Assembly (NCBI GenBank): GCA_036375715.1
Contig: DASVBS010000061.1
Span: 1 to 64,000, forward strand
DNA from: Longimicrobiaceae bacterium
Lineage (GTDB): Bacteria > Gemmatimonadota > Gemmatimonadetes > Longimicrobiales > Longimicrobiaceae
DNA: 64,000 bases
Reading direction: 5' to 3'
This document shows positions 20,719 through 29,594 of this stretch, piece by piece. Both the position numbers and the translations under genes were made by a program. The notes beneath the pieces were generated by a model. The model had not been told where the DNA came from and did no database searches. It saw nothing but the letters and a program-made list of their open reading frames with translations. Position 1 is the stretch's first letter. Each line of letters opens with the position of its first letter.

Positions 20719-22332
20719 ATGAATCTCAAGCTGCACAGATTTCCGGCGCTCGCGCTGGTCGCCGTGCTGGCGGCCTGCCAGGGCGACCTGCTGGATAGTC
20801 GGCCGACCGACTCCCTGAACGACGCGATCTTCTGGCAGTCGGAGAGGGACGCGGTGAACGCGGTGAACGCGCTCTACCCGTTTCTCCCCGGCCAGGGAGA
20901 GATGCAGTGGGACATGATGTCCGACATCGGCCACACCACCAACACCGCTGCCCAGACCGCCAGCGTGGAGCGCGGTACCCACAACGCGGAGATGGGGTTG
21001 ATCGGCAACACCTGGGACAACGCCTACCAGGGGATCCGGGCGGCCAACTACTTCCTGGAGAACCTGCCGCGGGTGCTGGAGAACGACCCCTCGATGAGCA
21101 CCGAGCTGGCCGCGCGGCTGGAGGCCGAGGCCCGCTTCATCCGGGCGTTCCTGTATGCGCGGCTGGTGATGTTGTACGGGGACGTACCGCTCGTGACCCA
21201 CACGCTGACGCTGGAGGAGAGCAAGCAGGTTACGAGGGCACCGGCGGACGAGGTGTGGGACTACATCTCGAGCGAGCTCCAGGAGGTCGCCGAGGTGCTG
21301 CCCGAGAGCTATCCGAGCAGCGACATCGGCAGGATCACGAGGGGTGCCGCCCATGCGATGCGCGCCCGCGCCATGCTCTACGCCGGTCGCTGGCAGGAGG
21401 CCGCGGAAGCGGCGAAGGCCGTGATGGACATGGGGGTCTACTCCCTCCATCCCTCCTACGAGGATCTCTTCACTTACGCCGGCGAAGGGAACGCCGAGGT
21501 GATCCTGGATCGGCAGTACGCGCAGGACGTCGCGGCGAACTCCTTCTTCCAGAGCTTCGGCCCGCGCGGCATGAACGGCAGCGTGGGCATCTCGCCGACC
21601 CGCACGCTGGTCGACGCCTACGAGACGATCAACGGGCTGCCGATCGACGAGGATCCCGAGTACGATCCGCTGAACCCGTACGCGAACCGGGATCCGCGGC
21701 TGGACTACACGCTCTTCCTGCCGGCCTTCTCCGACGACGTGCCCGGCGAGCTGCTGTACAACGGCCAGGAATACGATCCGCGACCCGGCTCCGGTACGGC
21801 GGACGAGGTCGAAGTGGACTTCCAGCGGACCAAGACCGGCTTCAACACCCAGAAGTACGTCCTCCCCGAGGACATGAACGATCGCAGCAACGGCGGGACG
21901 AATTTCATCCTGATTCGTTACGCGGACGTGCTCCTCATGTACGCCGAGGCGAAGATCGAGCTGGGGGAGATCGACCAGAGCGTGTACGATGCGATCAACG
22001 CCGTCCGGCAGCGGCCGGATGTCGGACTGCCGCCCATCGAGCCGGGCAAGAGCCAGGAGGAGATGCGGGAGATCGTGCGAAGAGAGCGGACGGTCGAGCT
22101 GGCGATGGAGGGGCTGCGCTTCTTCGACATCCGGCGGTGGCGCACTGCGGACGAGGTGATGCCTGGTCCGATTCCCGGGATGCGCTACATCCGCAGCGGC
22201 GAGACCGAGGTGCGCACCCTCACCTACGGCGGCGTGGTCCGCGCCTTCAATCCGGATCGCGATTACCTGTGGCCGATTCCGCAGCAGGAGCGGGTGCTGA
22301 ACCCGAATCTGACGCAGAACCCCGGGTATTGA
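20719..22332 (+). CDS. SusD/RagB-family nutrient-binding lipoprotein
   Basis: 537 residues, surface-exposed partner of the SusC-type transporter. Lipoprotein signal with lipobox LAAC (C20), then the family N-terminus LLDSRPTDSLNDAIFWQSERDA, TPR-like helices with ARFIRAFLYARLVMLYGDVPLV, and the C-terminal ERTVELAMEGLRFFDIRRW block that is diagnostic of SusD. The ATG at 20719 follows GAGGAGAG. Together with SusC it forms the lid and barrel of one importer. Substrate specificity cannot be read from sequence. Confidence 0.95.
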   Translation: MNLKLHRFPALALVAVLAACQGDLLDSRPTDSLNDAIFWQSERDAVNAVNALYPFLPGQGEMQWDMMSDIGHTTNTAAQTASVERGTHNAEMGLIGNTWDNAYQGIRAANYFLENLPRVLENDPSMSTELAARLEAEARFIRAFLYARLVMLYGDVPLVTHTLTLEESKQVTRAPADEVWDYISSELQEVAEVLPESYPSSDIGRITRGAAHAMRARAMLYAGRWQEAAEAAKAVMDMGVYSLHPSYEDLFTYAGEGNAEVILDRQYAQDVAANSFFQSFGPRGMNGSVGISPTRTLVDAYETINGLPIDEDPEYDPLNPYANRDPRLDYTLFLPAFSDDVPGELLYNGQEYDPRPGSGTADEVEVDFQRTKTGFNTQKYVLPEDMNDRSNGGTNFILIRYADVLLMYAEAKIELGEIDQSVYDAINAVRQRPDVGLPPIEPGKSQEEMREIVRRERTVELAMEGLRFFDIRRWRTADEVMPGPIPGMRYIRSGETEVRTLTYGGVVRAFNPDRDYLWPIPQQERVLNPNLTQNPGY

Positions 22333-22427
22333 GGTCGGTGGTCATGCCTTTCTCGGGCCGGTGGCCGATTCTCGGCACTATGGCTGTCTGGAGTGCCGCT
22401 GCGTTCGGTGAGAATCGCCACCGTCTG

Positions 22428-22551
22428 GATACCCGCCTGTAGGGGCGCCCCTTGTGGGCGCCCGCACGCGGATGCGGCAAATCGGTGGCGTCCGGAACCC
22501 TCAATTTTTGCGCACGGGCGGCCACAACGGCCGACCCCACAGGCGGGTATC
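22428..22551. repeat. Inverted-repeat element with 13-bp perfect ends
   Basis: GATACCCGCCTGT (22428-22440) and its exact reverse complement (22539-22551) enclose about 98 bases, which themselves pair imperfectly (a GTAGGGGCGCCCCTTGTGGG-like segment against cggccacaacggccgaccccac). The inner sequence shares GTGGGCGCCCGCACGC with 11322-11337. It is a dispersed palindromic repeat, located after the SusD gene and before the infC promoter. Confidence 0.75.
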
Positions 22552-22612
22552 GCGATGAGTGTTGGCGGGCTGATGCCGGTCCACGGTATGGGGAGGATGC
22601 CGTGTCCTCATC

Positions 22613-22642
22613 TTGACATTTCCGCTTGACGCAGGGTAGATT
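22613..22642 (+). promoter_or_regulatory. Sigma-70-type promoter of infC-rpmI-rplT
   Basis: TTGACA (22613-22618), an 18-base spacer and TAGATT (22637-22642). It gives a leader of about 165 bases before the proposed infC start and shows that the operon has its own promoter downstream of the SusC/SusD pair. Confidence 0.7.
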
Positions 22643-22648
22643 TCGCGC

Positions 22649-22816
22649 ACAACCTGGTGAAGCAGGAGCCCCGAGCTCCTCACCTTTCGGCTCGCAGCAG
22701 GCGACGCCGCCGGGTCCTGCAAAGCTCGTCGTGACCGATCGGGTCCGACGAAGTGGGCGGATCCGTGTATGCGGCTCCGCCCTTTCTGTTTCCGCCTTCA
22801 TCCGAGAGCCACGGCC
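22649..22816 (+). promoter_or_regulatory. Structured infC leader with attenuator-like hairpin
   Basis: The 5' part can form a stem closed by GCAGGA with TCCTGC around an inner CGAGC/GCTCG hairpin. It is followed by a terminator-like hairpin GGGCGGA...TCCGCCC (22755-22782, with an inner CCG/CGG pair) and TTTCTGTTT. Terminator-like structures before infC-rpmI-rplT are known from L20-regulated leaders in other phyla. Equivalence here is an inference. Confidence 0.55.
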
Positions 22817-23329
22817 ATCAACGAGAGAACGCGCGTCAATCAGCAGATCCGGATCAGCCCAGTCCGGGTCATCGACCAGCATGGGGAGCAGATCGGAATC
22901 CTTCCGATCGAGCGAGCCCTTGAGATCGCCGAGGAGCAGGGGTTGGATCTGGTCGAGGTGGCGCCGATGGCGCGTCCGCCCGTTTGCCGGATTATGGATT
23001 ACGGGAAATTCCGCTACGAGGAGCAGCGGAAGGCCCGGGAGGCGCGCAAGAAGCAGCACCAGGTTCAGATCAAGGAAGTGAAGCTCCGCCCGGGGATCGA
23101 GGAGCACGACTTCGAGTTCAAGCTCCGCCATGCCCGGCGCTTCCTCGAGGAGGGGAACAAGGTCAAGATTACGATGATGTTCCGCGGCCGGCAGATGGCC
23201 CATCCGGAGCTGGGTCGAGAGGTGCTCGACCGGGTGGTCCAGGAGGTCGCCGACGTCGGGAAGGTGGAGTCCAGCCCGACTCTGGAGGCGCGCAGCATGA
23301 CCATGGTTCTCGCCCCGATCAAGGGGTGA
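22817..23329 (+). CDS. infC: Translation initiation factor IF-3
   Basis: 170 residues from a proposed ATC start. IF3-N is clear ([54 protein letters not shown]) and IF3-C follows ([35 protein letters not shown]). It keeps free 30S subunits apart and monitors the initiator tRNA. The only in-frame ATG (22769) would put 16 extra residues inside the attenuator stem. An ATC at 22817 gives [12 protein letters not shown], matching family length, and IF3 genes are known for AUU/AUC starts that support autoregulation. First gene of the infC-rpmI-rplT operon. Confidence 0.9.
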   Translation: MNERTRVNQQIRISPVRVIDQHGEQIGILPIERALEIAEEQGLDLVEVAPMARPPVCRIMDYGKFRYEEQRKAREARKKQHQVQIKEVKLRPGIEEHDFEFKLRHARRFLEEGNKVKITMMFRGRQMAHPELGREVLDRVVQEVADVGKVESSPTLEARSMTMVLAPIKG

Positions 23330-23393
23330 GCCGGTCCGCGCCGCACCACACGAACACCGCCCAGGCGGTGTGCAGATCGAAAGAGATATTCTT

Positions 23394-23588
23394 ATGCCAA
23401 AGATGAAGACGCACCGCGGCGCTGCAAAGCGCTTCAAGAAGACCGGTTCCGGCAAGGTGAAGCGCTCGCAGGCGTACACCAGCCACATTCTGACGAAGAA
23501 ATCTCCGAAGCGGAAGCGGCATCTGCGGCAGAGTGCCCTCATCGACAAGGCCGACGAGAAGCGCGTGAAGCGCCTCATCCTGGCCTGA
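23394..23588 (+). CDS. rpmI: Ribosomal protein bL35
   Basis: 64 residues beginning [21 protein letters not shown], the family signature, and ending in a basic helix ([13 protein letters not shown]). A component of the large ribosomal subunit. The ATG at 23394 is chosen over an upstream in-frame start because the [10 protein letters not shown] beginning is conserved. It lies between infC and rplT in the standard order. Confidence 0.96.
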   Translation: MPKMKTHRGAAKRFKKTGSGKVKRSQAYTSHILTKKSPKRKRHLRQSALIDKADEKRVKRLILA

Positions 23589-23628
23589 GCGGCCCGACTT
23601 CGCAAACCCTTTCGTTCGAGATAGAATC

Positions 23629-23985
23629 ATGCCTCGCGTTAGCAACAACGTGGCGCGGCTCAAGCGCAAGCGCCGCATCCTCAAGCATGCGAAGGGCTAC
23701 TTCGGCCGCCGCAAGAACCTCTACAAGACGGCCAAGGAGGCGGTCGAGCGGGGGTGGGTGTATGCCTACCGCGACCGGAAGAATCGGAAGCGCGACTTCC
23801 GCCGGCTCTGGATCATGCGGATCAACGCCGCCGCCCGGGTGCACGATCTCTCCTACTCGCGCTTCATGAACGGGCTGAAGCTCGCGGGCATCGAGATCAA
23901 CCGGAAGATCCTGGCGGACCTCGCCATCCGGGATCCGAACGCCTTCGCCCGCCTGGCCGAGGCGGCCAAGGCCCGGTTGAGCTGA
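23629..23985 (+). CDS. rplT: Ribosomal protein bL20
   Basis: 118 residues, normal length. The N-terminus [20 protein letters not shown] differs slightly from the usual MPRVKrGv form but keeps the long basic helix, followed by [36 protein letters not shown] and [19 protein letters not shown]. It binds 23S rRNA early in 50S assembly and, in other bacteria, represses this operon through the infC leader. A terminator follows. Confidence 0.96.
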   Translation: MPRVSNNVARLKRKRRILKHAKGYFGRRKNLYKTAKEAVERGWVYAYRDRKNRKRDFRRLWIMRINAAARVHDLSYSRFMNGLKLAGIEINRKILADLAIRDPNAFARLAEAAKARLS

Positions 23986-24006
23986 GGCGAATGTCGGTCA
24001 TTGAAG

Positions 24007-24046
24007 GGCGGCGTCGGGGGGCTCCTCGACGCCGCCTTCGTCTTTT
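24007..24046 (+). terminator. Intrinsic terminator of infC-rpmI-rplT
   Basis: Ten-bp stem GGCGGCGTCG (24007-24016) with CGACGCCGCC (24027-24036), followed by TTCGTCTTTTCTT. Confidence 0.9.
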
Positions 24047-24118
24047 CTTCCCTCATCGCGCGCTGGCGAGGACCGGCCTGCGCTCTTGCTCGCGAGGGGA
24101 GCACCGGGAGGGGGCGGC

Positions 24119-25594
24119 ATGAGCCGTCGTGGCCGCCGCAGCAGGGGCGAGCGGCGAGGTGTGGCGGAAGCGGGGGCGTTCGAGCTCCCTGCCGGATTCC
24201 GCGAGCGGATGGCGGGGCTCCTGGGCCCGGAGACGGAGGTCTTTCTGGAAGCGCTCTCGGCTCCGCCGAGCGGCCTGCGGGTCAACACGCTCAAGGTTCC
24301 GCCGGAACGCTTGCGGGCGATGGCTCCTTTCGAGCTGGTACCGCTAGAATACCCGCCGGAGGGCTTTCTCGTAGCCGAGGGCGAGCGCCCCGGTTCGCAC
24401 CCGTACCATGCCGCGGGCCTGTACTATCTGCAGGATCCCGGTGCGATGGTCGTGGGCGCCGTTCCCGACCTGCCGGAGGGGGCGCGGGTGCTGGATCTGG
24501 CTGCGGCGCCCGGGGGAAAGTCGACCCACCTGGCGGCTCGCCTGGCGGGTCGCGGCGTGCTGGTCGCGAACGACGTGGTTCCGGCACGCGCCCGGGAGCT
24601 CGCCGGCAACCTGGAGCGCTGCGGGGTGCGCAACGCCGTCGTCACGGCCGAGAGACCGGAGCGCTTGCGGGAGCGATGGGGCGGCTGGTTCGACGTGGTG
24701 CTCGTGGACGCCCCCTGCTCGGGAGAGTCGATGTTCCACAAGAGCGCGGCCGCTCGAATGGAGTGGTCGCCGGAGGCGGTCCTCGGATGCGCGCGGCGCC
24801 AGCAGGAGCTGCTGCGCGACGCCGTGGAGCTGGTGAGGCCCGGGGGTGTGCTGGTGTACTCGACCTGCACCTTCGCTCCGGAGGAGAACGAGGGGGTGCT
24901 CGCTGCCCTGCTGGAGCGTCATCCCGAGCTCGAGCCGATCGACCCGCCCGCGATCCCCGGGGCGGAGCCCGCCCGGCCCGACTGGGTCACGCCGCCGGCG
25001 CCGCCCTCGGTAATGCGGGCGATCCGCCTCTGGCCGCACCGCGTACCCGGCGCCGGACACTTCGTGGCAATCCTCCGCCGCTCAGACGGACCGCTCGCCG
25101 ACGACGCCGGCCAAGGGCACGATGCCGCATCTCCCGCCGCCCATGCGGCGCCTCCAGCCGCTCGGCCGACCTCCGCGACGCTCAAGGCCATGGCGAACTT
25201 CTTCGAGGAGGTGCTTCCCGGCCTCGACCATAGCCGGCTGGATGTTGCGCAGATTGGTGACCAGCTCCAGGCCCTTCCTCCCGTGTGCCCTGCACTGGCG
25301 CGACTGCGCGTTCTGCGGACCGGTTGGTGGCTGGGCACCGTGCGGAACGGGCGGTTCGAGCCGGCTCACAGCCTGGCCATGGCGATCGATCCGGCGCTGG
25401 CCGCGCAGCGCATCGACCTCGCCTCCGATGATCCGGTCGGCGAGGTGGAGCGCTACCTGAGGGGCGAAACTCTGCGCTCCGCCGGCGAGGACGGCTGGGT
25501 GCTGGTCTCGGTGGACGGCTTCTCACTCGGATGGGGGAAGCGCACGGGGGGCGTGGTCAAGAACCACTATCCGAAACGCCTCCGCCGACGCTGA
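24119..25594 (+). CDS. rRNA cytosine-C5 methyltransferase, RsmF/RsmB type
   Basis: 491 residues. SAM motif I is LDLAAAPGGKSTHLAARL. The m5C catalytic pair is DAPCSGESMF (C200) and STCTFAPEENE (C250, expected nucleophile). The N-terminal SGLRVNTLKV and YYLQDPGAMVV blocks are typical of the RsmF/NOL1-NOP2-Sun family. The C-terminal region (about 340-491) holds a RsmF-type extension and a PUA-like end with a GEVERYLRGE-like segment, probably for rRNA binding. The exact rRNA position is not predictable. The ATG at 24119 follows GGGAGGGGG; the short upstream extension is rejected. Confidence 0.9.
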   Translation: MSRRGRRSRGERRGVAEAGAFELPAGFRERMAGLLGPETEVFLEALSAPPSGLRVNTLKVPPERLRAMAPFELVPLEYPPEGFLVAEGERPGSHPYHAAGLYYLQDPGAMVVGAVPDLPEGARVLDLAAAPGGKSTHLAARLAGRGVLVANDVVPARARELAGNLERCGVRNAVVTAERPERLRERWGGWFDVVLVDAPCSGESMFHKSAAARMEWSPEAVLGCARRQQELLRDAVELVRPGGVLVYSTCTFAPEENEGVLAALLERHPELEPIDPPAIPGAEPARPDWVTPPAPPSVMRAIRLWPHRVPGAGHFVAILRRSDGPLADDAGQGHDAASPAAHAAPPAARPTSATLKAMANFFEEVLPGLDHSRLDVAQIGDQLQALPPVCPALARLRVLRTGWWLGTVRNGRFEPAHSLAMAIDPALAAQRIDLASDDPVGEVERYLRGETLRSAGEDGWVLVSVDGFSLGWGKRTGGVVKNHYPKRLRRR

Positions 25595-25684
25595 GCCCGC
25601 CTCTGCGGGGGTAGCCAAAGGGGAGGGGTATCCGCAAATTACGCGGTTCGAAACGAACGGCGATCACGGGCGAAATCTCACGGA

Positions 25685-26707
25685 ATGGTGAACGACCTGA
25701 AGGAGCGGCTGAGTCTCCTGGAGAGCCAAGGCGAGGCGGCGATCGAGCGCGCAGGGAGCGCGGAAGAGCTGGAGCGACTCCGGCACGAGCTGCTGGGTCG
25801 TAAGGGGCGCCTGACCGGCGTGCTGCGCGGTCTGGGGCAACTTCCGCCCGAGGAGCGGCCGGTGGTGGGTGCGGAAGCCAATCGCATCAAGGAGCGACTC
25901 ACCGCGCGTTTCGATGCACGCCAGGCCGAGCTGTCCGAGGCGCCGGAGACCGCCCCTCGCGACGACCTCACGCTGCCCGGGCGAGCGCGCTGGAAGGGAG
26001 CCGCCCATCCGGTCAGCATCGTGGTCGACGAGATCTGCGAGATCTTCCGCGACCTGGGTTTCGCCCGCGTGCGGGGGCCGGAGGTCGAGACGGTCGACTA
26101 CAACTTCATCAAGCTCAATACGCCCCTGGACCATCCGGCGGCGGATGAGCACGACACCTTCTACCTCTCCGATCGGGTCGTGCTGCGGACGCACACCTCG
26201 CCGGTGCAGGCCCGCATCATGGAGAGGTATCCGCCGCCCGTGCGGGTGGTCGTGCCGGGAATGGTGTATCGCCGCGATCCCTTCGACGCCTCCCACGCCC
26301 CCGCCTTCGAGCAGCTCGAGGGGTTGGCCGTCGACGAGGGGATCGACTTTCGGGACTTCCGGGCCACCATCGGTGAGTTCGCGCGGCGCTTCTTCGGCCC
26401 GAAGACGCGCACCCGGTTCCGGCCGTCGTTCTTCCCGTTCACCGAGCCCTCCGCCGAGGTCGACGTGTCCTGCCAGATCTGCGGCGGGGCGGGCTGCAGC
26501 GCCTGCAAGCGCACCGGGTGGATGGAGATCATGGGCGCCGGCATGGTCGACCCGGCCGTCTTCGAGGCCGTCGGCTACGACCCCGAGCGCTACACCGGTT
26601 ACGCCTTCGGCATGGGCCCCGCGCGCATCGCCATGCAGCGCTACCGCATTCCGGACATCCGGTTGCTGTACGAGAACGACGTGAGGTTTCTGGAGCAGTT
26701 TGGGTGA
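25685..26707 (+). CDS. pheS: Phenylalanyl-tRNA synthetase alpha subunit
   Basis: 340 residues, catalytic subunit of the class II tetramer charging tRNA-Phe. An N-terminal coiled-coil (MVNDLKERLSLLESQGEAAIERA) is followed by the catalytic core: HPVSIVVDEICEIFRDLGF, the motif-2 region LRTHTSPVQARIMERYPPP with RRDPFDASHAPAFEQLEGL, FRPSFFPFTEPSAEVDVSC and motif 3 FGMGPARIAMQRY. Normal length. pheT follows but is separated by a repeat element, which is unusual for this pair. Confidence 0.97.
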   Translation: MVNDLKERLSLLESQGEAAIERAGSAEELERLRHELLGRKGRLTGVLRGLGQLPPEERPVVGAEANRIKERLTARFDARQAELSEAPETAPRDDLTLPGRARWKGAAHPVSIVVDEICEIFRDLGFARVRGPEVETVDYNFIKLNTPLDHPAADEHDTFYLSDRVVLRTHTSPVQARIMERYPPPVRVVVPGMVYRRDPFDASHAPAFEQLEGLAVDEGIDFRDFRATIGEFARRFFGPKTRTRFRPSFFPFTEPSAEVDVSCQICGGAGCSACKRTGWMEIMGAGMVDPAVFEAVGYDPERYTGYAFGMGPARIAMQRYRIPDIRLLYENDVRFLEQFG

Positions 26708-26715
26708 GGATCCGT

Positions 26716-26879
26716 TGTACGTTATCCGTGTTCGTTATCGGATATCCGGTCGAAACGAGGCGTCTGGGTCTCTCTCGCCTCTGAACAAATCGCCCTTGAG
26801 CCAAACGTCGGTTCCAGACCGACAAAGCAATGGGCTGATAAACGGATAACGGATAGCTGATAACGGATAACGGATAACC
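26716..26879. repeat. Heptamer-bounded element C, inside the pheS-pheT operon
   Basis: The left arm (26720-26748) carries GTTATCC/GTTATCG-type heptamers. The right array (26841-26879) has five tandem units AACGGAT, AACGGAT, AGCTGAT, AACGGAT, AACGGAT in opposite orientation. The core is about 90 bases. It fills the whole gap between pheS and pheT, so it must be transcribed with the operon unless pheT has its own promoter. Confidence 0.85.
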
Positions 26880-26920
26880 CAACGCCGTACGCCGCAGCTT
26901 CTTCGCACGCTTACACATAA

Positions 26921-29296
26921 ATGAACATCTCCTACCGCTGGCTTCGCGCGCTGGCGCCTACCATCACCGACACCCCCGAGCAGCTCGCGGAGCGGCTCGG
27001 GATGCTGGGTGCGCCCGTGGACGAGCTGACCCGGGTGGGCGCGGAGCTGGCTGACATTGTCATCGCACGCGTGGCCGACGTGCGGCCGCACCCGAACGCG
27101 GATCGCCTGCGGCTGTGCATGGTGGACGCGGGCGGTAACGGCGTGCTGCAGGTGGTCTGCGGCGCAACCAACGTGCAGGCGGGCGGCTTCTATCCCTTCG
27201 CGCCCGTCGGCGCGTCGCTCCCGGGCGGGGTGGTGATCCGCAAGGCCAAGCTGCGCGGCGAGGTCTCGGAGGGGATGCTATGCTCCGCACGCGAGCTCGG
27301 ACTCGGGCGGGATCACTCGGGGATCATGGAGCTCTCGGGTGAATGGGCGCCGGGCGCCTCCTTCGTGGAGTCGCTCGGCCTCGACGACGCGCGCCTCTTG
27401 ATCGATGTGACCGCGAACCGGCCGGATCTGCTGTCGCATCTCGGTGTGGCGCGTGAGCTGGCCCCCGGCGGTCAGGCAGATCTCCGGCTGGAGCCCTTCT
27501 CGTCCGGCGCGGGGGATCTGGAACTGGTGGAGACCGGTCACGAGGGGGAGACCGGCGGCGTGAGGATCTCCATCGAGGATGCCGCTCGCTGCCCCCGCTA
27601 TACCTCCGCCGTGATTCGCGGCGTGCGGGTGGGCCCCTCCCCCGAGTGGCTGGCTACGCGCCTGCGGACGATCGGCCTCCGTCCGATCAACAACATCGTG
27701 GACGCGACCAACTTCGTCCTCCACGAGCTGGGTCAGCCACTCCACGCCTTCGATCTCGAGCGCCTCGGCGGGCGCGTGGTCGTGCGCCAGGCGAGGGCGG
27801 GGGAGAGGCTGCGCACGCTCGACGGGGTGGAGCGGGAGCTGGACGAGGGAATGTTGGTGATCGCGGACGCGGAGCGGCCGGTGGCGCTGGCCGGGGTGAT
27901 GGGTGGTGAGGACACCGAGGTCACCGACGCCACCTCCGACGTACTCCTGGAGTGCGCCCTTTTCGATCCCAGGGCGGTGCGTCGTACGGCGCGCGGCCTG
28001 GGGATGTCGACCGACGCCTCCTATCGCTTCGAGCGCGGGGTGGACCCCGAGCTGCAGCCGCTGGCGCTGCGGCGAGTCGTGGATCTCATCCTTTCCGTGG
28101 CCGGGGGCGAGGTCGTGCGCCCCGGGGTCGACGTCCATCCCGGTCGCGTGGAACGGACCGTCGTCGAGCTGCGTCCTGCCCGTGCGGAGCGGGTCCTTGG
28201 CGTTCCGGTACCCCCCGAGGACGTCTCGCGTCTGCTCGAGCCGATCGGGTTTGCGGTTGCGAACGGTGGAGAGAAGCTGCGTGTTACTGTCCCTGGCGCG
28301 CGGCCGGACGTCACTCGCGAGATCGACGTGATCGAGGAGCTGGCGCGACGGCGCGGCTATGATTCTTTCGATGAGCGGCTGCTCCCGCTGCGGCCGAGCA
28401 ATGCGCCTCCGGATGGCCTGAACACGGTGGCCACGGCGGTGCACCAGCTCTTCCGCCGCTGGGGCTTCCTCGAGGCCCGCACCGCCGGGTTCGCCCCCGC
28501 GCGCGAGGACCGGGTTCCGCTGCTGAACCCGCTATCCAGCGAGGAGAGCCACCTGCGCAACGACCTGCTCTCGGGACTTCTGCGGCGACTGGAGCACAAC
28601 TGGGCGCACGGCGTTCGCGACGTGCGACTGTACGAGATCGGCACCGTCTTCCTCCCGGGTGAGGGCGAGATGCCCCGCGAAGAGATCCGGGTCGCCGCCG
28701 TCGCCACCGGCGCCCGGCAGCCGCAGCACTGGAGCGGCACGCGAGAGGCGTGGGACCGGTGGGATCTCAAGGCGCTCTTCGTGGAGCTGGCCGAGGTGCT
28801 GCGTCTCGGCACGGTGAGCGGCGGAGAAGGAGCCCCCGACGCGGGGTTGCTGGTCGCCTCCGAGGTCTTCAGCGCCGGTGGCGGTGCCGCCGAAGCTGGC
28901 CGCGTCCGCGACGACGTGATGGATGCGCCGCTGTGGGCCGAGCCCGTCTGGGCAATCGAGGCGCGCCTACCCGAGATTCTCGCGCCTCAGGAGGTCCGCT
29001 ATCGCCCGCTTCCAGAGCATCCGGCGGTGGAGCGTGACCTGGCGCTGGTCGGCGACCGCGGCCTCCCGGCCGAAGCGGTCGAGCAGGTCATCCGCGAAGC
29101 GGCGGGAGAGTTGCTGGAGACGGTGAGGCCATTCGATCTGTACGAAGGGAAGGGAATTCCGGAGGGGGAGCGCAGCATCGCCTGGCGCCTCCGCTTCCGT
29201 CATCCCGAGCGGACCTTGACCGACCCGGAAGTGGATCGCGCGATCGAGGCGGTGCTCGGGGCACTGCATCAACGACTGAATGTCCGTCGGCGCTGA
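26921..29296 (+). CDS. pheT: Phenylalanyl-tRNA synthetase beta subunit
   Basis: 791 residues. Domains in order: N-terminal EMAP/tRNA-binding OB domain (about 40-150: IVIARVADVRPHPNADRLRLC), B3/B4 editing domain (RLRTIGLRPINNIVDATNFVLHELGQPLH, editing of Tyr-tRNA-Phe), B5 (about 405-475), catalytic-like domain with LLNPLSSEESHLRNDLLSGLL, and a C-terminal ferredoxin-fold anticodon-binding domain (LFDLYEGKGIPEGERSIAWRL-like). Length is normal. The short coiled-coil gene overlaps its last 17 bases. Confidence 0.97.
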   Translation: MNISYRWLRALAPTITDTPEQLAERLGMLGAPVDELTRVGAELADIVIARVADVRPHPNADRLRLCMVDAGGNGVLQVVCGATNVQAGGFYPFAPVGASLPGGVVIRKAKLRGEVSEGMLCSARELGLGRDHSGIMELSGEWAPGASFVESLGLDDARLLIDVTANRPDLLSHLGVARELAPGGQADLRLEPFSSGAGDLELVETGHEGETGGVRISIEDAARCPRYTSAVIRGVRVGPSPEWLATRLRTIGLRPINNIVDATNFVLHELGQPLHAFDLERLGGRVVVRQARAGERLRTLDGVERELDEGMLVIADAERPVALAGVMGGEDTEVTDATSDVLLECALFDPRAVRRTARGLGMSTDASYRFERGVDPELQPLALRRVVDLILSVAGGEVVRPGVDVHPGRVERTVVELRPARAERVLGVPVPPEDVSRLLEPIGFAVANGGEKLRVTVPGARPDVTREIDVIEELARRRGYDSFDERLLPLRPSNAPPDGLNTVATAVHQLFRRWGFLEARTAGFAPAREDRVPLLNPLSSEESHLRNDLLSGLLRRLEHNWAHGVRDVRLYEIGTVFLPGEGEMPREEIRVAAVATGARQPQHWSGTREAWDRWDLKALFVELAEVLRLGTVSGGEGAPDAGLLVASEVFSAGGGAAEAGRVRDDVMDAPLWAEPVWAIEARLPEILAPQEVRYRPLPEHPAVERDLALVGDRGLPAEAVEQVIREAAGELLETVRPFDLYEGKGIPEGERSIAWRLRFRHPERTLTDPEVDRAIEAVLGALHQRLNVRRR

Positions 29297-29594
29297 GGGA
29301 ACCGGCCGGGCCGAGTTGCCGCCCGAGTGGGAGCGCTTGGAGCGCGTGGCCGAGGCCGCGGCCGCCGAGGTCGTCTTCTGGCGTCGTCGGACGGCCGAGG
29401 CAGAGGAGGAGATCGCCCGCCTGCGTAAGGCGCTCGAGGAGCTGGCGGCGCTTCAGGGCGACGGCCCGGCGGGCGACCGTGAGCAGATCGTTCGCCTGAA
29501 AGCCGAGAACGCGGCGTTGCAGAGTCGGATGCTGCAGGCGCGCAAGCGCGTGAACGCCTTGTTGAAGCGGCTGACGGCGCTGGAGCTGGATTGA
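29280..29594 (+). CDS. Small coiled-coil protein between pheT and zapA
   Basis: 104 residues, predicted almost entirely helical and coiled-coil: charged heptads from about 17 to 100 (AEAEEEIARLRKALEELAAL, then EQIVRLKAENAALQSRMLQ). No catalytic motif. It overlaps the end of pheT by 17 bases, and its stop TGA shares one base with the zapA ATG. The strict coupling to zapA and the coiled-coil nature suggest a division-associated partner analogous to ZapB, but this is an inference; similarity to a named family was not recognised. Confidence 0.8.
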   Translation: MSVGAEGTGRAELPPEWERLERVAEAAAAEVVFWRRRTAEAEEEIARLRKALEELAALQGDGPAGDREQIVRLKAENAALQSRMLQARKRVNALLKRLTALELD

